DNA from: Bryopsis sp. KO-2023
Lineage: Eukaryota > Chlorophyta > Ulvophyceae > Bryopsidales > Bryopsidaceae
Direction of reading: 5' to 3'
Length of the DNA: 64,000 nucleotides
Assembly (NCBI GenBank): GCA_030272585.1
Contig: BSYQ01000006.1
Span: 4,241,001-4,305,000, forward strand
Shown in pieces: positions 50,641 through 62,249 of this stretch (the stretch's first letter is position 1; each line of letters begins with the position of its first letter). The notes under the pieces were generated by a model. That model had not been told where the DNA came from. It ran no database searches and saw only the letters and a list, made by a program, of their open reading frames with translations. The position numbers were made by a program, and so were the translations under genes.

Positions 50641-52172
50641 CATTTTATTTTTCTTTCTATGTAAAATTGAAAACACTCACTCATGCATTCATTCTTGACT
50701 ACCCAGCAAGAAAATATCACTTTTAAAAAACCAACTTGTGCAGGGTTTCATTACAAAACACCCAAACAAAATGGAGCTGGATTTCTGCCTTGACACAACA
50801 CATTTGCAGACCAGCAATTAAATAGACCATCGAGAAGAAAACTCCAATACATTACTCATCCAATCGGGTGCATGAGGCAATCCTGTTAAACTTTGTTTTC
50901 GATTAGGGGGGGAGAGGGGATTGAAAAAAAAAACCCCAGCAAAAATAGACATGTACCTTGGAAACTCGGAGTTGCACTTGGCCAACATCCGGCCGATTTC
51001 CTGGAAGTCCTCCTTTCTTGATCGGACAGCAGCACCACCTCCTGCATGTCCCCAAACTCCACCACAACATCCAGACCACCCTCCCCAGGTTCAGCATCGA
51101 AATCCAGTTCACCGTTCAGGGAAGTAACGACGTCTGCCTTCACGGGGCTCTCCACCTCGTCCTCCTCCAGTATCAGCTCTTCATCAGATTCTGGCTCCAC
51201 GTGGGACTGGCAAACCTCGAAATCCCCATCGTTGCTCCCCACCACGACTTTCCTGTCGAACTCCACAGCCTCGCCACCACCGATGTTTTCCTGGTCCAGA
51301 CTCTTGCTGTCGGATTGGTTTTTCTCCTGCTGGGACCGTTCGTTTTCCGCATTCAAGGCGTCCTCCCCTTCGTCGTCGCTATCGCTCCAACACGTCGCAG
51401 GCTCATCAGGAAACATCAGTTCGCTCGTGTCCACTTTGTGTACGGCGGTCGTGAATTTAGTGGACTCGGTTTCCACACTCAGCACTCGAGGGGATTGATG
51501 GTTGTAGCGTCTGCGCACCGCCCCCCTGGTTTCCACCAGGTCCACGCCAGGGTTTTCGGGGCAGCAAAACGCAAACCACTCGTCGACGGTTTTCCAGCGC
51601 TTTTCGGACAGCTCGTCCACAACCGTCGAACGACGTCGCAGAGTCACCAGGCATCTTTCCGCCACCCTCTTACGCCCTCGATTTTTGCTGTCGTGCTCCT
51701 CGGCCAGGTTGTTCAACCGTGCGCTCATCCTGCGAGTCTGGCACACCGACGCCGAAGGAGCCACATTTTCAGTTCGAGGCACCGGGATGTACTCCGGACT
51801 CCAGGCCGCTTCCTTCGAATCGGTATCGTAACCGTTCGAAGGGGTCTCCCCCACCCGGGGTTCCCCCCTCAGTGCGCGCGGAATCCTTTCGTACCGGTAC
51901 CTGCCACTGATTCTACGCGATTTCTCCAACGTGTTCCGCGTTCGCGTGTACAGTTTTTGGCGTTTGGCCTCGCAGGGCCGGCAGTAGTGATGCAGCCCCG
52001 TCGGCGCCCACTTGTTTCTGTAAAAACACGAGGCTGGTTTGACGACCCCACACTTCGCGCAACGTCTGTTCGACACAGTCACGCCGTTGCCAATCTCGTC
52101 AATCCCATCAGGGTCCCCCAGGTCAGCTAACGCTCCTGCGTGGGTACTGATTCTCCCAGCCACTGTCCTCAT
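50513..52172 (-). CDS. Unrecognised protein with N-terminal CX2C-X22-CX2C zinc motif and acidic C-terminal half
   Basis: Exon 1 is 52172-50957 and exon 2 is 50562-50513. They give 421 aa with matching phase. C38, C41, C64 and C67 form a motif with the CxKCG..KP..xFY...G....C..C pattern, a small zinc-ribbon-like fold common in nucleases, phage proteins and some nuclear proteins. A basic stretch follows directly. The middle has Arg-rich segments, possible nuclear signals, and a W...W...CC patch. The second half is highly acidic (Glu/Asp-rich around residues 270-390). This layout suggests a nuclear or chromatin protein, but that is inference. The intron holds a TA microsatellite and long T runs. 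It is head to head with the kinesin gene 1.6 kb away. Confidence 0.7.
50601..50626. repeat. (TA)n microsatellite
   Basis: About 13 TA units in the intron of the zinc-motif gene, followed by a T run. Confidence 0.95.
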
Positions 52173-53782
52173 TCAACGTGAAGCAAAACACGCCGGCAAT
52201 ACGAACCCCACCGAGCCCTGCTCTCCAATTCCCCACAAGTCACCGTCGTTGCGCGCAATTCGGGTCGCTTGTGAGTGAACTACCAATCCAGCGCACCGCA
52301 GGCCTGAAAAATTCAAAGTGCAAACCGTAAGCAGCAAATTTCCACCCCCCAGCACTTGAACCACAGCAGAAACGAAAGCCCTTCCATTCACCAACAATAA
52401 AACATACCACGCCCAATACAATACGAACACCCTTGTTTCCCCAAGACTCACCTTTTCCATGCACGGAGGTCGCGAAGAAAACAGACGCTCTCTGGTGCTG
52501 AAATTCCCTTTGCGCTCCTTTTCCGGTTGCTGCTCCCCCCTCCATTATATCCGTCCGTGGGGTGTCGTACGCATGCCACCCTCACGATTCGACCAGCTGA
52601 CTCACCATCCCACCCACCGCATTGTCGTGTTTCAGTTATCTGGGTGACGTAACAAGGAAACGCCATCAACGGCCATCAACATATTACTGTCGGACTGGGG
52701 GACTGTCCTGATGTCAGACATGGACGAAGTCGGAGCAACAGGGTCGGAATAACGGGCATAGACCGGAATAACAGGCACAAACATATTACATGAAGTCGGA
52801 AGAAGCCCCCAATCTTTCGCACACAACGCACGTTGTTGATCGAACAACACGTCCACACACCAATCGATCGCAAGAGGGCACCCAACCACACTCTCGATCG
52901 CAGTTTTAGTCACTCCGATCGACCTGGTGAGAGCCAAAGCACGAAAATTAATTTCTCCAGTTTACAAAACTGCCTAATGGTTACTTTGGCCTGGTCGGAT
53001 TCTACGTGGTCATGTACTAACAGTCTCCTTCAAAGCGTTTAGATACGAGGTGGCGTGGAGCGAATCCCAACACGAACTCCCTTGCGCCAAAATGGTTGAC
53101 GATCGCACTTGCCAGCCCGTCATCGAGGTTCGATATTCGCGTGGGCAACTTCGCTGCGTCACCTCGTTTCCGTCTCCGAGCCGCAGCAATCATCGACACG
53201 AACAGCGTGTTCAACATCGATCCGTGGGATAAGGCCTTAAGGTGCGACGGTTGACGCGTGTTAGAGTTTTCTCCTTTTTCCGCTTTGCTTGTGGCACCCC
53301 TGCGCAGCGACTTTTAGTTCGTCCTGCTCGCAAAGTGTTTTTTTTTTCTTTCTCATTCTTACCTCCGGAGGTCGGCCGTGTGTGTGTGTGTGGGGATATC
53401 GCAGGGTCGGCTACATAATACTTTTTTTTTTTCGCGTAACGCAAGCTTTCGGCTGACGGGAAAACTCAAATTGTATCGGCGGTTTCCCGTGTTCACTGGG
53501 TGGGGTGAATCTGGTGGGGGAATTTTGCTCGTTCGGCCCCCAGTTTTTTGTAGAGGCAGGCTCGCATGCTGGCCGCAATCGCTGCATGAGAAGAAAACGT
53601 GTTTGGCTGAGGACTACGAAAGGTATGATTGTTTTTCGTCCATTGGTCCTCGATGATGGGAGCAGGGAACAACAGAGTGTCAAGGGGTGGGGGCACTTGG
53701 GGGGGTTTGGATGTACGGTTTCGATTTGGCTGGGGTTGGTCTCGAGGGCTCACACCGCGATTCACAGGGTTGCAGCGAAGGC
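52173..53782. promoter_or_regulatory. Upstream region shared by the zinc-motif gene and the kinesin gene
   Basis: 1.6 kb of more balanced base composition than the introns. It contains short open frames on both strands, none with recognisable content. A 5' untranslated exon for either gene could lie here. Confidence 0.4.
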
Positions 53783-56700
53783 ATGGATCGAGCCACGGTC
53801 AGGGTGGTCCTGCGCGTCAAGCCCCAGGACGACAGCCCGTCTGAGGCAGTGACGGTCGTTGACGGAGGGGAGGTGAGAGAGAACGCGCGACAGGTCGAAA
53901 GCAGCAACCCAACCCCATGTTGATTTCTAGGTGCACTGCGAGTAGAGGTGTCTGGGACCGAGTCTGGGATGCCAGGCGGAAATCCTGCTTATCGCTCCGA
54001 AGTCTGTGCGTTTCAGCTGAGGCGGGGTGGGGGGGGGGGTTGGGATTTTTCGACGATTTAAAGAGGTTGCTTCTGTGTTGCAGACTGCGACGGTGATAGT
54101 GAAGAAGGCACCAACGTCGCAGGAACTCTTTCAGGTGAGCCCACGCTGCAATGGTGTCCAGCACAAAGTTCGTTCGTTTTTTTCGCGCGAAGTGTGGTTG
54201 CGCATCGCGAGGTTTCCCCGCGTTCCCCACGAGCGACCCTCGCTTGGGTTGACTTTCAAAGTCATTGGCGCAGCATCTATCAAAAGAACGCCTGAGCTTC
54301 GGCATGTTGACGTCCCTCCTCATGCGGAACCCCTGTTCAGAATTGTTTTTCAGAGAACACGTGAAAACCTGACCGCATGTCGACCGGTCTAGAGGGGGTT
54401 TCCTGCAGCTTGCGCAACACCACTTCCGTCCGACGCTCTTGAAACTTCCAGCTTGGGGAAGCCTGTGTACTGTTTTCGTTGGGGCACTGGAAAGTTTTTT
54501 TTTTTTGTACTTTTATAGCGTACCAGCACATCGTCGTTATCAAAAAGACTCCAGCCATTGCAGGAGCGCTTATGATCAACGATTCGAACTGAGTTTTTTG
54601 GGTTTTTTTTGGCATGTCCTGCAGTTCAGCTTCTCTAGAGCCCTCGAGAACAATTCACAAGCAGATGTCTACCAGGTAGCAATTTCTTTGTGATTTTTCT
54701 TTTTGAAAATGGACGTATCGTGCCTTTTCATTTGTATGTTTTCGGATCATGCTTGAAAATGGGCAGCATAATTTATCATAAAAATGCGGAGCTGAGTTGT
54801 GCAGGTCTGTGGCCGAGAAGTGGTAGCGTCTTCCATCCAAGGTTATAATGGGACAATCTTGGCTTATGGGCAGACGGGGTCTGGAAAAACTTACACAATG
54901 CTGGGTGAGAGGAAAATACAATCAAGAATCGGAGGCATTTCTTTTAATACAGAGTCTATTGATGAACACAGGAAAAGCTGTCTTGATGTTGTTCTGTTTT
55001 ATGGAGTGTGGCAGCAGGTTGTGCTAAAAGTTTGTACCACATACATACATACATACATACATACATTTCTGTAAAACAAACACCAATTGGACATACATAC
55101 ATACATACATACATACATACATACATACATACATTTATATATGTATATTAAAAACATTTTTGTGAATGGGCTGCACTCGGCCTTTTGGCATTGTGTAAAC
55201 AAATTTCAATTTCAATAAAAATAAATATGTGTGCATCATAATGATGATTCAGACTTTGTATATTGAAAAACAAGAGTAAAAAAGAGCAAGAGACTTTTTT
55301 TTACAGAGAACTCAGAACATTTTTTTAATGATACTTGTCTTTCTTAATGAAAAATTAGGTATTTTTCTGTTGTTTTTTTTATTTCTTTTTCTCACCTGAT
55401 TTTGAAGGCCCGGAAGATGCTCTTGAAGAGCAGGATCAGCTGCTGGGAATAATGCCAAGGGCAATTCAGCAGGTTTGTCAAGATGTTGTGTGGAAAAAAG
55501 GCTATTATTATTTTCAACTTGTTTTTCTGCTCCTGCAACAAAGCATTTCATCAACAATGACCAGTGGTTGGGGAGGGGGGAGGATTGGGACTGTTTACAT
55601 TAAAGGAAAAGAATAGAGTCCAAAAATCATATTTGTAACAAATAAATTTCGTACGATATTGTACATTTTATTCTTGATGGAAAAATAATTTGGGACATTT
55701 TCAGGTATTTGACGACTTGCGACGGGGGGGATTTTTGATGTGGTCAGTTAAATTGACCTTTGTCGAAATCTACAACGAAACCTTCAGGGATTTGCTGATG
55801 CCCAATGGGAAAGAGGTCACAATTCAAGACACAAACCAAAAGTGAGTCGGGGGGGAAAAAACCTGCAAAAAACGGAATGAAAGAATTGTGCTGGAGAAAC
55901 TGCTTGGCTTTTCGGAAAACAGGGTGGAGTCGTTTAAAGGATTTGACATCAGGATGAATTATATATAAAAAAAAGGGGGGGGGGAAAGAGTGTTATCCAA
56001 GACTGTGTTTATTCTTGAAAATCTCTTTCTCTTTTTTTTTTTTAATGACACTGGGGACTACCCTTGAATCTTTTGATCTACCATGTGACCTGTTTTGCTC
56101 ATTTTCTTGAATCCTAAAAACAAAAGGAGGAATTCCAATATTGGGTCAGAACGCGAAAAAAACAAAAACTTATGTTATATATATTGTGTGTGTGTGATTT
56201 TTCTTTTTTGGGTTTTTTTTTAGGGGATCAAGTAATATTACACTTCGAGGGGTAACTCGCGTAGAAGTGCAATCAGAGGACCAGGCCATGGCATGTCTCA
56301 GAAAAGTAAGCCGAGCGGGGGGGGGGGGGGAATCCCACAAAGAAAATCCTTCATTTTTCCCTATGGGCTGTGAAACTACTTTTGTTTTTTCCCCGTCTAT
56401 GCTGGAGTCGAACACTACATTTTTTATTTTTTTTACCCCGCGAAAAAATGAATCAAATAAATTAATCGATTTATTTCTCTATTTATTCCCTTGTTTTTGA
56501 AATTTTTCTCAGGGCCATAAAGGTCGAGCCGTTGCTTCTCACTTCATGAATGACCGAAGTTCAAGATCTCACACCGTCTTGACACTTTGGATTGAGACGA
56601 CAAATAAAGGTAAAATAAATAACAATAAAATAGTAAATAGCAGTGCAACATGTGTGAAAATTGAGATAGTTAGTTCTCATGCTTGTTCTTTTTTTTCTTC

Positions 56701-59700
56701 TTTTAAACCCCCAACACAAACCTTTATTAGACTACTTTTGAAAAAGAATTATGAAAGCGGCCGCTCAGCAGATTTTTTGGGGGATTTTTTCTTAAAAGAA
56801 GAATGGTCGCATTTCCAGTTTGCTCAAAAAGTTTACATTTGCACATGTAGATATATACATATACATATATATTTTTTTTTCTTGCTTTTATGAGATGATT
56901 TTCTGTCGGTGAAAATGGCTTTTTGTGAATATGGGCAGATGGCAGCTTGAACCGCTCCAAGCTGAATTTGGTGGATTTAGCGGGTTCAGAGCGCTTAAGA
57001 AAAACTGGTGCTGAAGGGGCTACGGCGAAAGAGGCCACCTATATAAACAAGTCCCTCAGCGCCCTCGCCTTGGTCAGTTATATTGAAAAAAGAGACTAAA
57101 TTTAGAATTTAAAAATACCTACTGGATTACAGGGACGACTTGTTGTGCTGCGCAGTTTTGAGAGAGAATTTCATATTTAAAAAAATGAAAAATGGTAAAT
57201 TACAGGGATGGATTGTTGTGCTGGTTTGCGGAAAAGAAAAGAAAAGAAAAAGCCTTTAGAGAGTTTTGTTAAAAGGGATTTTGCTGAGAATTTTATTTAG
57301 TACGTGTGGATGACTGATGCATGGATTTGTGATTCTACAGGTTGTAAAGGAACTGAAAAGGAAAGCACCTCACGTGCGATACAGGGATTCCAAGCTAACC
57401 CATTACTTGAAAGATTCCCTTGGTGGAAAATGCCGAACGTTGATGATTGCATGCATTTGGGGGGATAATGCTCATCTTGGAGAGACCATCTCGACATGCC
57501 GTTTTGCAGATGATATGCAACAGGTGGGGGAAAATCTGTTTTAAATAAACGTTTATTTTTGTACATTCGGGAAATTCTTCGAGATAAGTAAATAGATACA
57601 TTTGTTGGTAAATCTTTGGGCTAAATCACCTCGTTGTGGATGGCCTTTGTTGGGCAAGTTCGCCTCATGTACATTGAACATTCATTCATACGTTGTGGAA
57701 ATTGGAGAAAATTCTGCTTTTTTTTATCTTGTGCTGTCAGGTTGCATATAATCTGATTTTTGGGGGGGAAGGAGGGGTTGTGATTTTTCGTGATTTTTTT
57801 GATTTTTTTTTTCCCCTGCTGCTGCCAATATGAGGATAGAAAAATTCTAGGGTGGACAAGAAAAAACTTCTGCCAATGCTTATCTGTTTTCCTTGATAGG
57901 GATTTCCTGTTTTTCTTTTTTTTTTTTCCTTCGACCCTAAAAAATAGGTCGAGATGACTGCGGAAAGGAACACGGGTATGGATTCCATTCATGGGCATTT
58001 GTTCAAACTCGATCCGGTAATGGTTAAATACATCGATCGGATGACAGCCAAGCGGGTGGCTGAGGAAAAAGCCAAACTGTACAAAGAACTGAAAAAAAAA
58101 GGGGTCACCGACATCCCCGAAATAGACGCAGACCTCTCGCCTGACGAGTACATCGAGCTAGAAGCTCTGCGGGCAAAAGTTAAGGTAAATTTTATAAATA
58201 ACGAAAAGCAAGAAATGGGGAGGTGTGTTTCTTAGGGGGGGGGAAATAATAAAGTAGAGCGATGTGGGTTCGCCTTGCCAAACAAAAAATAGCTGTGAAA
58301 AAAACATTTTATTATTTCAGGAAATATTTGCTGAAAGAAAATCCGATTTCCAGAAATGAATGACCCGGTCTCCTCATCTCCCTTTTTTGTAATGGAAGTT
58401 TTATTTTTTTATTGTTTATAATGTTTTGCACATCATGCAGTAATATTTTTTTCAATTCAAATATATGCATGTACTATATATGTATTGTAGGAATTCGAGC
58501 TGCAAAAGTGCGGACAAGCCAACGCCAGTGATGATTGTGATCAACTAAAAGAAATGGAAATCCTCCGTCAACGGGTCGTTGAGCTGGAGACGGAATTGGA
58601 CAGAGTAAGAGAAGGCACTCCTTACTCCCTCCACAAATTATTCGACTATTTTTTTTTTCCCCTTCTCGTTTTATTTTTCTGAAGTGATTTCATTTTTTAT
58701 TTTTTTTGTTTGTTTAAGTTTCGAATTATCTAGACAAGTTTTTTTTAATAAAAGTGCACTATTTTCTAGCTTATGTGTGGAAAAAGAATGTGGAGAGGTA
58801 CGCAAGCTGCGTGATCATGTTGTTTATTTATTTATTTGTTTATTTATTTATTTTCCCCTTGGGTTGGATTTATTTTGGTGTTTTTTTTTTTGATGCCAAT
58901 GCAGGATTCAAACGATGTCCAGATAAGAGAGGCTGAAACGGCATTGATGGAGGAAATGAGAGCATTGAAATCTCGAGTTGCTCAGCTTCAAAAAGTAACA
59001 CACACATCTCGATGCGTATCAAATTTTTGACATTGTTAAAACTGCAGTTCATTGCAGTTTTTAACAATTTAGACCTTTTTTTTTGGGGGGGGGGGTTCGC
59101 TTGCCTCAACGCATCCTCTTTCAATTTCTGGTATGCATCTCAGCGCGTTTTTTTTTTTTCTTTTGGTGTGTGTGTGTGTTGCTCTTCCCCTTTTGTATTC
59201 AGTGGCTGCGAGATATCTTAGCTTAGTTTAGTTTATTTAAATTGACCTTGAACGGGATTTCGGGCTGCCGTTGGTGATGCAGGCACACTCTTTGTCCGCC
59301 AGAGAAGTGGATGAGTTGCATGCACTTCGAAACCGAGTGCAGTTGATGGAGCAAGAGGACATGAACCAGAGAAATGACAAGGTACGCCTGGATGTATGCA
59401 GCGGCTGTGTTGTGCATTCCTGGTCGATCGTTGGTTTACCGATTCCTGTGTTTTTGATTATGCCATGATGGTGCTTTTTTTTGTGGTTCACAGCTCTCGA
59501 CATTTCCGAGCTGCTCATCCCCTGTATTCGAGGCAGAGTTGATGGACGACGATGATCCTTTTGGAACGGCGAATGGTGATGTAAGTGGAAGCAAAAGACC
59601 ATTTGCTTGTGAATATATTTTTTTTTCCCAGTTAAGAATAGGGAGAAGATAATGTGCTTGTTTCAGTGAATGATTATGTTCCTGATTTTTTAAAACAAAG

Positions 59701-62249
59701 GAAAGAATGCTTGTGGCTGAAAGCCAGTAACCCGTCCGCCACCATTCAAATTAGCCGATGGATGATTTCAGAAACATGCCCCCCCCCCCCCCCCCAAACG
59801 TCCGGCCCCTCACCTGGTACGAAAACAGGAAAAATCCAAGCGCCGAATTTGCCATCGAATACACAAAGCCTGTCTGACTGGGCTTCGCGATCTGGTGGAT
59901 CATTGAATCTTTGCAATTGTTACTAGTTTCGTTTTGGTTAATGATTGTTTTTCAAAACAGTGCATGGAGGATGAGGAGGTCAAGCGGGTTGGCAGAAGAA
60001 TTCCGGAGTTAGTGTTGAAGGAGAATACTCCAAATGATCATGGGCTCCATGAGGTTGGTGCAAGGAAAAATAAAAATAAAAATATAAAAATATGAATATA
60101 TATAGATATAAAATATGGGTTTCTAAAAAAAAATATAATATGGATTTCTTTTGGAATTTCTAACCATGTATTAAAATTTGCCTTTTCTGTTATGCTTTTT
60201 TTTTTTCCAGCAGGGAATGCATACCTTGGATAAACATACATTGGTTTTGAATGAGCTTCAGCAAATGCGAGATCGATTGAAAGTCCTGCATAGTACCACG
60301 GTCGAAAAATTGACCAGAGCGAACGTGGATGAGCTGCTGGAAATCAAAGACAGAATCATTTCTTTGCAGGTATTGTCAGATATTGTTCCTCTGGAAATAT
60401 ATATATTTCTGTATGTGTTTTTATTTTTATTTGTTTTTTTGGGGGAACGTATGCACAATTACTAGTTCCTTTCCTCCTCATTTTCCTTTTTTTCTCCAAA
60501 TTTTTTTGGGAAGGATATTTTCTTTTAAAAAAACATAACGAGGGAGTTTTTTTGTGGAGCATGTTTTCAAATTGACCAAAATAAAAAACTGGGGCAAAAA
60601 AATTCTTGTCACTCTCTGATGTATCGACGCATTTATTTTGTTTTGTTTTTTTAAACATCGCAGACCGAGGAGCTGAAGTTACGTGCTCTTGGAGGAGGCA
60701 CCACGACCGACTGGACGGATGCAGAAACAAGGCGAGATTCCTACTCGGGGGGTGAAGGCCAGCACCACTCCAGAAAAAATAATTCCGGGGCTAGCCCAAC
60801 GAGCGACCCCGCATTGTCGGCAGTGGAGGAGGTCGAAATGCTGAGGGCAGAAAATGAAAGAATGCGCAGGGTGCTGAAGAGCAGGGGTCAAAGCCCTGTT
60901 CCCAGTCGAAGTCCCAGCCCCAGCCCTCAGCTCAGGTTCGTATTTTTATTGGGGGGGGCCAATTCTGTTTGGAATGTTTTGTAATTCCTCTAAACCACCA
61001 CTCGACCAAGTGAAAAAAATCTGAACTTGTAGATAATGTTTGTGTCGAAAAAAACTTCTTCTGTGAGAAGAGAGCTGCGAGGGAAAAAAAACGCGCACGT
61101 ATCAATTCATACGGAAAACAGGCGGAGGAACAGCCATTGTGTTTCAGAAAACATGCCTGAAAATTTTTTACATTCGTTTTTTTTGGGGGGAGGATGAAAC
61201 CAACAACAATTACTAATAATGCAGGTCAGAAGAATCGAAGGTGTCGCAGCCCATTTCACCGGCGGCTCCATTGACCCCGGACTCCTCGAAATCAGCCACC
61301 ATTCCTGCAGGTCCCCTTACCCCCATTCCCCAAGGGTCCGCTTTCCAGAGCGAAAGCAGCCAGCCCGAAAGCCCAGGGATGTCGTGCGGCAGCCCCCTGG
61401 CTTGCCACAAAAACAAAAAGGGGCTGAAAAAATCGCTGAGCGCCAGGTTCAGCAAAATGATGAACAGAGTGAAGAGCGATAGGCTGGATCAGGAGTACGT
61501 CCATTCGGGAAATGAGGAGACCCCCAATATCGTTATTCTCAATTCGCTGACGCATGATCAATTGATGGAGCTCCTGAGGGCGCACCATGCCACTGGTAGA
61601 TTTGGTGAGAGAGTGTTGCCAAAAAAAAAATTTGCAACTCGAGCTGCTAAAGTTCTCACCCCAAACCCTTTTCCCTTTCGTTTTTTTCCGGCTTCTAATG
61701 TAAAATCTTCATTTTCTATTTATTTATTTTATTTGGGAGGGAGGTGAGGGTGTTTATAAAAATTTGGTCTCTGAAGGAAAAATAATCCAGAGGTTCGATA
61801 TTCTATCCAGCGGTGTTTATTTAAATTATTATTTTTTAGAATCTAGGAATTAGACAATCCCAAATTAAGAATTAAGCAATCCCATATTAAGAATTAAACA
61901 ACCCCAAATTAAGAATTTGGAGTGATCCACTTTGAGAATGTGACCGTGATGTTCCCTTGCAGCGGACGACCGGTTGTCTGACTTCGGCGAAGATCACCCC
62001 ACTCTTCTGCACAGTGCAGAGGCTTCGACGGGGACCCTATCTCCCGAAAGGTCAAGGCAAACCTACCCCCCCCTGTCACCCAGTGCCTCGGTCAGCAGCC
62101 ACCGCCCCCCCAGCTGCCACAGATCACCCAAGAGGTCCCCCAAACGATCCTCGCATCGTAGTCATCGCACTCACAGCCCTGTTTCGGAAGCACCCAGATC
62201 GGAAAGGCACGCCATCGTGCCTCCCCTTGTGCTAAGCAGGTTGCCTTGA
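53783..62249 (+). CDS. Kinesin motor protein, KIF9-like motor with coiled coil and Ser/Pro-rich tail
   Basis: Twenty exons: 53783-53872, 54084-54134, 54625-54675, 54805-54904, 55408-55472, 55705-55841, 56224-56305, 56513-56609, 56939-57072, 57341-57523, 57948-58184, 58491-58604, 58905-58994, 59283-59381, 59494-59580, 59961-60053, 60211-60369, 60664-60935, 61225-61604 and 61963-62249. They sum to 935 codons plus stop. The N-terminal motor (1 to about 330) has RVKP, the P-loop GQTGSGKT (86-93), switch I NDRSSRSH (about 204) and switch [11 protein letters not shown] (about 235). [24 protein letters not shown] and an [13 protein letters not shown] segment follow, and this last part is closest to kinesin-9. 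Coiled coil spans about 380-640. The tail is Ser/Pro-rich and basic. All ATPase motifs are present. Subfamily is judged by eye only. Confidence 0.88.
55038..55135. repeat. (ACAT)n microsatellite in two blocks in a kinesin intron
   Basis: Blocks at 55038-55067 and 55090-55135 are separated by 22 bp. Confidence 0.95.
55162..55210 (+). repeat. Short dispersed repeat with a CGGCCTTTTGGC hairpin, copy 2
   Basis: Same block as 40955-41002, in the kinesin intron 54905-55407, close to the ACAT microsatellite. Confidence 0.7.

Noticed and set aside
53050..53232. A 60-codon ORF upstream of the kinesin gene
   Set aside because: There is no recognisable content, it overlaps frames on the other strand, and the start is uncertain.
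55038..55135. A CRISPR-like array
   Set aside because: It is a simple 4-bp microsatellite without spacers, in a eukaryotic intron.
59659..59929. An extra kinesin exon
   Set aside because: The frame has a Pro run from a C homopolymer and no good splice donor, and the neighbours join in phase without it.
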